DNA of 63,295 nt. Source: Candidatus Altarchaeota archaeon (lineage in GTDB: Archaea; Altiarchaeota; Altiarchaeia; IMC4; QMZM01). Under the pieces are notes generated by a model that was not told the DNA's origin, ran no database searches, and saw nothing but the letters and a program-made list of their open reading frames with translations. Below, piece after piece: positions 50,901 to 62,900 of this stretch (within the stretch, counting starts at the first letter, position 1; each line of letters starts with the position of its first letter). The DNA lies in contig JAFGDV010000024.1 of NCBI GenBank assembly GCA_016931955.1, positions 1 through 63,295 on the forward strand. Reading direction: 5' to 3'. Made by a program: the position numbers and the translations under genes.

Positions 50901-53900
50901 TGGAGGAGATAGAGGTTTGGCCTCAGAGCCTTTTTCAGGGATTAACTCAGGACCTGTCTTTGGAGAAAGAACATCTAGTATTGGTTCGGAGCAGATGTCT
51001 CCAACAATCTCATCTATTTATGTTGAACCTTTAAAAGTCGCGCCTGGGGATTTTATGCATGTTTCAGCCGAAGTTTCTGATGGATATGAAATCGAATCTG
51101 TCACCGCTTACATGGGTGGAATCGAGATAATCGAACTGAGATTACTGAATGGCTCAGTCTATAGGGGGATTTGGGGGGGAGACTGGCTGGTTCATGATAC
51201 TGAGAACAGGGAGTATACTACGACAGTCACTGCTACAAATGCTTTGGGGTTTAGTTCTTCCGCCGACGTTGGGTGGAGTGATCCCCCGAATGTTGTCCAG
51301 ATCCATTATCGGTGGAGAAACGATGACAACGGGACATCAGAAAACGATTATCTTTACGTTAATGCCACTACAGGCAATGATTCAACCGCTGAATTGAATA
51401 ACCCTGACAAACCTTGGAAGACAATCAATGAGTCAATAAATTACGTGAAAAACAATCTCTCCCCTCTTCAGAAACCGACAATCATTGAGATCCAGGATTC
51501 AGCAACCTACACTGAGGGGATCCGTCTTGCGGGTATCACAACTTCCAGCACCAACAGGCTTACTATCCGAGGCGCCAAAGACCAGATGCCGACTTGGAAG
51601 AACGACAACAGCAATATCCTGTTTTGCGATTATGATTCTACAAACTCTTATGGTGCATTGGATATTGCCGTCTCCTACGTCACCATTGAGAGGATAAGCT
51701 TTACCGGGACAAAAAATCACGGTGTTAAACTATGTTGGAATAATGTCCATAACATTACCATAAGGAATTGCATATTCCACGATATGACCATTAGCACAGG
51801 AAATTATAACCACAATTCTGTCGGAGTCTATGGGGTGGCACCAGATTCCCAGGTATATAACAATGTGTTTTATAACCTTGTCTATAGCATTAACTTTTGG
51901 GGAAACGGCCCTGTTAAACTCAGAAATAACATCTTCTCTGTTAATCCTTGCTCAAGCGAAGTTGAGATGGCCTTTGTGAACTACAATGCTTATAGTAATA
52001 ACCATCCTGATTCAAACTACAATATATTCCAGCTTAACACGGGCTATCTTGCTGTTGGATCGTGGAATACTCCAACATATTATACCACTCTTGCCGACTG
52101 GCAGGCTTGTTCTATCACGCCGGCGCCGGATCAGAACTCTACTTCAGGCGACCCAAAGTATGTGACTGCTGGAACGGATTTCCACCTGAAATCTGTTTAC
52201 GGTCACTGGACAAGTTCGGGTTGGGTAAACGATTCAGAATCTAGCTCTGGTATTGATGCTGGAGTTCCTTTCAACATCGGCTTTGAGTACACTTATTACG
52301 ATAAGGAAGCTGAAGACAACGGCGATAGAGTGAATATTGGAGCCTATGGAAACACTGATCAGGCTTCTCTCAGCGGTAATTATACAGGATATTGGAATGA
52401 GTATAAGGAGGATGGCACCTGGAAAGCAGCCGAAGATACTTTAGTGCATAATCAGTCGAAAAATGAAGGCATCAGGCTGAGGTTCTCCATCAGGAATACT
52501 GGGACATCGGCTGATAATTACACTTATCGTCTGCAGGTTGCCGCAAGAGGGGATTTTTACAGCTGTGAGAATGTGACTTCTGGCTACTTTTCTGATGTTC
52601 CAACAACTTCTGACGGCTGTGGTTCAGCTGTTGCCTGTATAACCAATGCTACTTGGTTTGAGGATGGCGCCCCCACGATCAGTCAATTAAGCACCCCAAG
52701 CTCCCTTACCTTTGTCCGCGGCGGGATGGTTGAGGACTCCTCAAATCAGACCGACAAGATCACTTTAAACCAAGATACCTTCACTGAAATTGAATACAAT
52801 TTCCAGTTTACAGATAATGCTTCAAACGCCACCACCTATTGCTTCAGGGTTGTAAATGGGGGGGTTGGAGCCTTAGACGGTTATTCTAAAGTCGCTACAA
52901 TCACCACTACTGAACTTACAACTTCCTTCAATCTCACTGTAACGATGAGGACTGAAGACGTTGACTATCTAGTGTACAGATTGCACAACTTTGATTCGAG
53001 TATTGACGATATAAGTGATGTCTGGTCAGATATTGCCGGGACCTTGGGTTCTTCTGTTTCAGATGACAGATATCATTTGGAGAATGGAACCGACGCCTTA
53101 GTGAGTTCGCTGACGGCAGAGCAGTGGAATGACTACACAGCATCAAATTACTCCCTCATCTACGACAACTCCGCCACAGGAGACTCCGTCAACGACAACG
53201 TTATTGCATGGATTAGATTTAATGAAACGGAGAACATCTCATTCCAAGACACTGGGTTGTGGAATTCCTCTTCAGAGGGGTTGAGGATACGATACAACAC
53301 CTCCTCCGCATCGGCAACGGATGAAGTAAATTACATCCTCGCATTCACTACCGGGGGCTATGACACGATACAACAGTGGATGTCCACAGTAGAGGGGGGG
53401 AGTTTCCCGACGGTGAACTTTATGGCTTCTCCTCCAGGAGTCTATCTGAACTCTCCGCAAAATCAGGCAGTAACGAATGACACGACACCGGACTTCAGCT
53501 TCAATGTCGTGGGTTCAGAGTCAACTTATAACTGCACTCTGTATCTGAATGACACTAACAAGGGCAACAATGCCTCAACGCAGAACAATACACCTACAAC
53601 GATAACCTCTACAGCACTCTCTGATGGAACCTACAGTTGGTACGTGAACTGCACTGCCACCGGTTTTGCAGAACAATCGAAGATTAGGGAGATAACGATT
53701 GACACTACCGCCCCGACCACCACTGCAACAGCAATAATCTCCAACGGTTCTTCCTACACATTCGACACATGGACAAACTCTTCCTATGTGAACATAACAC
53801 TAAACTGCTCTGATTCTGGTTCGGGCTGCGACACAACAATGTACTGCACAGACACGACAAATACCTGTGAACCCTATAAAAACTTCAAGCAGGAAATAAA

Positions 53901-56900
53901 CATCTCCACTACTGCAGGGAATCTAACAGACTACCAGGTGAAGATAAATCTGAACTCCTCCAACGTCGGCGCAGGGTTTAACTGGACCAGAGACGAAAAC
54001 GCGACAAGATTCAAGTACTACAACACAAGCTCAGGGAAAGAAACAGGATGCTCTCACTGGATAGAGTCTTGGAACTCTTCTTCAGAGGAAGCAACCATCT
54101 GGGTAAAAGTCCCCTTCCTGGAGAACAACACCAACACAACAATATACATGAACTATGGAAATCCAGATGCAATTTATAACAACACCCAAGGAGGGAATGA
54201 CATATTCCTGTTCTTTGATGATTTTGAGGGTGACATCTTAGATACGAACAAATGGAGTGAGATAGGCAGTGGAGGGTCGTATTCTGTCTCCGATTCAATA
54301 CTAACCGTAACTGGCGGAGCGAGTGGTTGGGAGACAATAATAGGTAAAACACGATACGCCATGCCTAAAGAATTCGGGTATCGTGCAAAGATGACAGAAA
54401 CAACCGTAACGAATATAGTGATAGATGATAGAGATGCTCAAGGGAATTTCCAAGGTTTAGGATATGATTGGGCTAAATGGTCATATTGGGATGAGAAAAA
54501 CTACTCATGTGGGCATGATGGCAGCGAAACCGGTGATGCGAGAACTTCGGATTTAAGCAACTTTACTTTGCTGAAATTAGTATGGACTAGCACAGCCGTT
54601 AAATTTTATGAGGATGGTGTGCTCAAAAAAACATTAACCACAAATGTGCCCCAAGACACTTGCGCCCCTCTTTTTGAAGGATATTTCAACTCGTCAAAAG
54701 TATACATCGATTGGGTCTTCGTGCGAGAATATACCTCCATCGAACCAACAATCTACTTTGGCTCAGAAGAATCCCCTTCAAACATACAGATTACGAAAGA
54801 AGGGATAAGCTACATCCGATACCGATCAAACGATACTCTCGGAAATTTGGAGGACACAAAGAACCAGACAATAAAGATCGACTACACACCAGCGCAGATA
54901 ACTATAGTTAATCCAGAGAATGACACGAATCTCTCCTCTGAAACAACTTGGACATGGATCAACGTCAGCACAGACGAAAACGCAGTCTGCAAATATAATC
55001 TAACAAACTCAAACTTCGACTACGCTTCACAGGGAACAACGTTCACGAATACAAGTGGGATGGCGCATTCATTCAACTACTCCGGGTTAGCGGATGGGCA
55101 GACTTATACATTATACTATAAATGCAACGACTCCACAGCAGGAAACATCAATCCAAGCTCAGTGATGCACACCTTCGGAGTCAACAAAACTGTTACTTTT
55201 CACATCGACCTGAACTCCCCGGACAACGAAACAGCGACGGATGACTCAACACCTGACTTCAACTTCACAGTCTCTGGTTCAAAATCCCTCTACGTCTGTG
55301 AACTGTTCATAAATGACTCAAGCTACGGCAAAACAGACTTCATAAACGTCGGACACATAGACGACGGGGGATGGGTGGAGAGCGTGTGGGGAGATGGAAC
55401 ATACATATATTCAGCAGACTATGCTGGACTGCGGGCATACACATTCAACGGAACAGATTTTAATAAAACAGGATACATAGACGACGAAGAAAATGAATTG
55501 GGGGTGTGGGGAGATGGGACATACATATTCCTAGCAAATCAGGATGGCGGGTTGAGGGCCTACACATTCAATGGAACCAATTTCACCAACGTAGGACACA
55601 TAGATGATGGAGGGAATGGAGTCGGAGTGTGGGGAGACGAGACATATATTTATCTGGCAAACTCTGGTGATGGACTTAGAGCCTACACATTCAACGGGAC
55701 AAACTTCACCAACGTCGGCTGGATAGACGACGGAGGGAACGGGGTCGATGTGTGGGGCGATGGAACATACATATACCTAGCAAACTATGCTGACGGATTG
55801 AGAGCCTACACATTCAACGGAACAAACTTCTCTAATGTTGGGCACATAGACGACGGAGACGAGGGATATGGAATAGGGGTGTGGGGAGATGGGACATACA
55901 TATATCTAGGAAACTACGGTGATGGTCTTAGAGCTTACACATTCAACGGGAGCAATTTCACAAATGTTGGACACATATACGACGGCGGATTCGGACAGGG
56001 GGTGTGGGGGGATGGGACGTACATATATCTGGCAAACGAGTTCGACGGGCTTAGAGCCTACACATTCAACGGAACAAACTTCTCTAATGTTGGGCACATA
56101 GACGACGGCGGAGTTGGTTGGGGAGTGTGGGGAGACGGAACATACATATATCTAGCAAACCATGATGATGGTCTGAGAGCATACTCATTTACTCCTTCTG
56201 CTTTAAACAACACACCAACAACAATCACGGCAAACTTAAATCTATCAGATGGAGTTTATAACTGGTACATAAACTGCACAGCAAATGGCGCTACGAACCA
56301 ATCAGAGATAGGAGAAATCACAATAGATGCAACCCCGTCGACTACCAACGCCTCAGCAGTCAAAAACGATTCCACAACATACACCTTCGACACGTGGACG
56401 AATTCAAGCTACGTGAACATCACACTGAGCTGTGACGACGGATTAGGGATAGGATGCGACACAACACAATACTGCACAGACACGACAAACACCTGCACTC
56501 CCTCATGGTTCAACAGCTCATGGCTCTACCGACAACCAATATACATCTCAAATACGGCAGGAAATCTAACAGATTACCAAGTCAAGATAGAGCTGACTTC
56601 TGCGAATGCTGGCTCCCACTGGAACTGGACAAACAACGGATCAGATATACGGTTTACATACTACAACATAACCGGCGGAACCGAAACAGAATGCCTCCAC
56701 TGGATTGAATCATGGAATTCTACCTCAGAGACGGCAACAATCTGGGTGAAAATACCATTCATAGAAAACAACACAGACACCATAGTAAACATGTACTACG
56801 GAAACACCGGCGCAGCCTACAACAACACACAAGGCGGAAACAACACCTTCCTCTTATTCGACGACTTTGATTCGCTTACTGGTTGGAGCGGCGACACCGC

Positions 56901-59900
56901 TAACTTCGACACCAGCAACGGATACCTTTTAGCCACCAACAACACAGACAGCTTCCACAAAATCTACAAACCATTCACTGAAAATGTAGCCATATGGGAG
57001 ATAAAAGCACGCATCAACGGCACCGACTCAGCAGACCAAATCTGGAGACTCTACCCCTTCTACAACAATACCCTCTCCTATTGGGATGTCAATCTAGCAG
57101 AACCGGGGGGAGGGAACGTAATCGCACTTGAAAAAAATGGAGGAGCAACTGGTAGTAGCCCTGGTATACAAGACACATACTGGCATGATATAAAAGTTAC
57201 CCGAAGTTCTTCAGCTGACTGGAGGGTATACGTTGATGGAACAGGAGTAATAAGCACGACAGACGATATGTGGCCAACTGCGACCTACATTGGGATTGAG
57301 TACAAGCAGCTAACTTCAAATGATTACATCGCATGGGATACTCTCCGAGTACGCAAATACGCCAGCCCAGAACCAAGCGTGAGCATCGGAGGAGAAGGAA
57401 GCTCAACAACAATACAGGTAACAACCGAGGGGACCTCGTACATCCGATACCATTCAAACGACTCACTAGGAAACCTGGAGGACACAAAGAACCAGACGAT
57501 AAAAATCGACACTACTGCTCCAACGATAAACTTTGTCTCTCCAACCTCCTCAGGCAACCTCTCACAGAACTGGATCGCAGCCAACGTAACCGCACTAGAC
57601 GGTGGAGTAGGACTTGACACAATAAAACTGACACTATGGAACTCAACAGGAGGAATAGTACAAAGCAACACATCGCAGACTTCCCCGCTGTTCGTAAACC
57701 TCACTTCCCTGTTGGAAGGAACCTACTACCTGAACGCCACAGCAAACGACACCTTTGAACACACAAGCACAACAGAGACAAATACAATAACATTAGACAC
57801 AACCAAACCAACCATAATACTTCAGTCGCCAGAGAACATAACCTACAATACAACACTGATAAACCTGAACGTCTCCGCAGACGACATAATAGACACCTGG
57901 TGGTACTCCCTCAACAGCGGAACAAACATAACCTTCACACCCAACACCACAATAATTGCAGAATATGGCTCAAACCATCTGATAGTCTACGCCAACGACA
58001 CAGCAGGAAACGAGAACTCATCAGAGATATACTTTAGCACAAGCAACTACCTAGACGACTGCTCAATACTAAACGAACCAGGAACAACCTACTACCTACA
58101 AAAAGACATAATAAACTCCACCAAAACAACGTGCATAAACATCACAGCAAACAACATAATACTAGAAGGACAAGGACACACAGTAGACGGAATAAACACC
58201 ACCTCAACCTATGGAATATACATACTTCGACCAAGCCAACAAACAACAAACATAACAGTGAAAAACTTAGAGATAACAGACTGGTACAATGGTGTTGCAA
58301 ATTACTACGCTAACAATAACACATTCTACAATATAACATCCGAACTAAATTACTATGGTGTGTACTTTGGTTATACTAATTACACCAACTTAACTGAGAG
58401 TACCATCTCAAATAGTCTCATCGGCTTATGGATGCTCTATTCAAGTTTTAATACGGTCTATAATAGCACATTCACGTCATGTTCCTACGAAGGAGTGCGC
58501 ATAGGCGCCGACTCAACGTATAACATATTCTCAAACATGACCGTAAGCAATGGTCTGAACAGAGGAATCTTTATCGAATATGCTCAGAACAATACAATAA
58601 AAGACTCACGAATAGAAAACAATGCAGGTAGTGGAATTTACGTGTATTGGGCTGGATTCAGTCCTACAGAAAACAACAAAATCTATAACAATCTCTTCAA
58701 CAACACAAACAACTCCATCATAAATATGTTCACAGCCTACATAAACAACTGGAACACCACAAACCAGACTGGAACAAGAATCTATTCCTCTGGAACAAAC
58801 ATTGGAGGAAACTACTGGACCAATGCTACAGGAACAGGATACTCAGATACCTGCAACGACACAAACGAGGACGGATTCTGCGACGATCCCTACACATTAG
58901 CAGCAAACAACACAGACTACCTACCACTAAGCAACAAATACAAAGCCGACTGGGTCGAGGTCACAACATGCAGAAACCTCAACGAATCCGGGAAAACATA
59001 CCAACTCAGCCAAAACGTCTCCTCTCCAGGAACCTGCTTCACCATCCAAGCAGACAACATCACCTTAAACTGCTTAGGGTACACAATAAATTATTCTCAG
59101 TCCTCTGTAGGTTATGCAGTAAACAATACGGGCTACAACTATACGAAAATAAAGAACTGCAACATAGTGCAAGGAAACACCAGCCAATCCAACTCCTACG
59201 GCATCCGCTTCAATAAAACAATAAATGGGTCAATAGAAAACAACACCATCCAGACTTCGGGCAGTTCCAGCTGCTATGGAATCTATATCCTTAACTCGAA
59301 TAACACAAGGTTTTATAAAAACAATATAACGACGACCGGCTACTACGGCTACGGAATACGAATAGACTCTTCCACAAACGCTAACTTCACAGACAACATC
59401 ATATCAACTTCAGACTTCTATGCGAGAGGCATATACCTCCTCAACTCCTCAGACAACACAATCTACAACAACACCATCTCCACCGCAAGCAACGCCTGGG
59501 CCTTCGCCGTGGGAATGTACGCATCCAGCAAAAACACGCTAAAGGAAAATAAATTCACTACAACTCATGCCCAAAGCATAGGAGTCCTAGTCCCGGCAGA
59601 ATACAACATAAGCGAGTCTTACTTCAACCACTCAATAGACTCAAGCAACCTCGCACACGGAAAACCCATCCTCTACGTATTCAAAAACGACTCCGTTACC
59701 CTGGAAAACCTCAACAACACCTACGGCCTGATCTATGTGACATCCTCAAGGAATGCGACAATAAGGAATATAACAGTAGCCGGCTTAGACGGGATATACT
59801 TGGCTAACACATCAGATTCAACCATAGCCAACTGCACACTCAAAAACACAACAAGCAAAGGCATCGGCGTATATTATAGCTCATCCAACAACAGAATAGA

Positions 59901-62900
59901 GAACAACACAATATCAACCAACTCCCCGGAAGGCTACCCAATAGAAGTGGGCAGAGCCTCCAACAACATAATCCAAAACAACATCCTCACAACCTACGCA
60001 TCCTGGGACATAGGACTCAACCTCTGGGGGCCGGGCTCAAACAACAACATTACAAACAACAAAATAACAACTCACGCAGGTTGGAGAGCTGAAGGTGTCT
60101 ATATAGCACTTAACGCAAACAACAACACATTTTACAACATCACAGTACAGACTTCAACATGCTCCTACTGTTACGGCATAGACTTCGACTCAGTCTCAGG
60201 CAACAGATTCATCAACTCAAACATAAACGCCGGCACAAGCTACGACATTTACATAAGAGGAACAGAAGACTACATAAACTACATCATAAACGGCACATTC
60301 AATCAATCGGATATAGGATTCGAAAACTCCTCAACAACAAACAAAATAGAAGTACAATGGTACCTAGACGTCTACGTAAACGACACCTTGAGTAATCCCA
60401 TAGATCAAAGTGACGTAACAGGCTGGATGGATAACAGCAGCCAAGCCTTCTTCAACCAAACCAATGCAACAGGATACATCACAAGACAGACTCTGACGGA
60501 ATACCTCCAGAATGCATCACAGGTCTATCCAACGAATGTCACATACTACACGAACTACACAATAAACGCAACCAAAGCAGGTTACACAGAAGAAACCAAA
60601 CAAGTAAACCTAACAGCAAGCAAAAGCATTTACCTGACATTATCCAGAGAAAATAATCCACCCAATAAACCAACACTAAACAGCCCAGACAACGCCAGCT
60701 ACGTAAACATGAACTTTGTTCTCCTGAACTGGACCTGCACGGACCCGGACGGAGACAACATGACGGCGTACATATACGGAGACAACAGCACAGCGACCAC
60801 TCTTATAAACACCACCACAGGCTGCGTGAACGGCTCATCCTACACATTCAACCGGACTGGATTAGGAGACGACATATATTATTGGAAGATCACGTGCAAT
60901 GACTCCTCCTTAGCGAACACATCTGACACGTATGAGTTCATGACGGGCTGCAACCCACCCAAATCCGGAAACTGGAACATCAACAGCACACTCAACTGCC
61001 AGGACATAACCAGAATATCAGAAGTCGACTTAGTGATAGGCAACAACGGAGGCGTAACCTTCAATAACGTTAATCTGACACTACAAAAAGTGACAGTCCA
61101 AGCAGGAGGCGTACTAAGATTCCAGAACTCCAAAAATTCTGTAACACACAACAACAACTGGACTATCAGCGGAACAACCTATGTCAACCATACGACCCAC
61201 CACATAAACACAACAACCAACGGCGCAATAGGCATAACAGTAACCTCCGCCGGAGCCTTCTATATTTACAACAACTCAAACATCACCAACGGAGAAGGAG
61301 TAGGAGGCAACAGCACAGCACACTTCTTCTTCCAAATAGATCCCGGAGCGACATTCCAAATGAACGATTCCGTACTAGAAGAATGCGGTTTTGCCGGAGA
61401 AGAGAACCAGAAAGGCTTATTCATACAAACAGACAATGTCTGGATAGGAAACAACACAATAACAAACAACTACATAGGAATCTACTTGAATGCATCAGAC
61501 AACAACACAATAAAGGATAACACAATAAAACAAAACCAATACGGAATCCTCCTCTATTCCTCAGCAAACAACACCATATACAACAACCTACTAAACAACA
61601 CAAACAATTTTTATTTCGCTGGAACAAACTACACAAACTATTGGAACACCACCAACCAGACAGGGACGAGGGTATATTCTTCTGGAACAAACATTGGCGG
61701 CAACTATTGGACCAACGCCACTGGAACCGGTTACTCAGACACCTGCAACGACACAAGCTATGACGGATTCTGCGACGACCCATACATTTTAGCAACAAGC
61801 AACAGAGACTATCTGCCACTAAGCAACAAATACACGGCAACTGCCTTCCACATCGACCTGAACTCCCCACCAAACCAGACGACTACAAACGACAACACAC
61901 CAGACTTCAACTTCAATGTTACTGGAATAACAATCACTTACACCTGCGAATTGTTTATAAATGGCACTGGTTATGAAAACAGATGGTTCTTGGATTCAAG
62001 CATAGTATCAGGGCTGGGGGATGTCGGCGGGCGTTCAAAGCCAGAAGTATATCAGAAGGACGGGGTATGGCATCTTATCTCTGGGGAAATGGATGGTGTG
62101 TTCAACGGCTACCAGTGGAATGGGATACAATGGGTATCGAATTCAAGCATAGTATCTGGGTTGGGTAGTATCGGCTGGAATTCAGACCCGACAGTATACC
62201 AGAAGGATGGGGTATGGCATCTTATCTCTGGGGAAAGTGATGGTGTGTTCAACGGCTACCAATGGAACGGAACACAATGGGTATCAAATTCCAGCATAGT
62301 ATCCGGGCTGGCTAATGTTGGCGGGGAGGGGTATTCGTCCCCAACAGTATTCCAAAAGGATGGGACATGGTATCTGATAGCTGGGGAATGGGATGGTGTA
62401 TTCAACGGCTACCAGTGGAACGGAACACAATGGGTATCGAATTCCAGCATAGTATCCGGGCTGGGGGATGTCGGCACGCATTCAATCCCAGAGGTATATC
62501 AGAAGGACGGGATATGGCATCTTATCTCGGGGGAACAAGATGGTGTGTTCAACGGCTACCAGTGGAATGGGATACAATGGGTATCGAATTCAAGCATAGT
62601 ATCCGGGCTGATTAAGGTCACCACGATTTCAGCCCCAGCAGTATACCAAAAGGAGGGGGTATGGCATCTGATAACAGGAGAACAGTATGGTACGTTCTAC
62701 GGATACCATTGGGATGCTCTGAACAACACACCAACAACGATAACTGCAAACCCTGCGCTGTCAGACGGAACATACTACTGGTACATAAACTGCTCTGCTT
62801 CCGGATTTACGAACCAGTCGAAGATCAGAGAGATAACAATCGATGCGACGCCTCCGATAACAAACGCAACCGCATTAATATCCAACGGCTCAGCTTACGT

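Noticed and set aside
57324-57704. 126-codon minus-strand ORF
   Set aside because: It is a shadow of the giant gene, as are all other short ORFs between 47917 and 63295.
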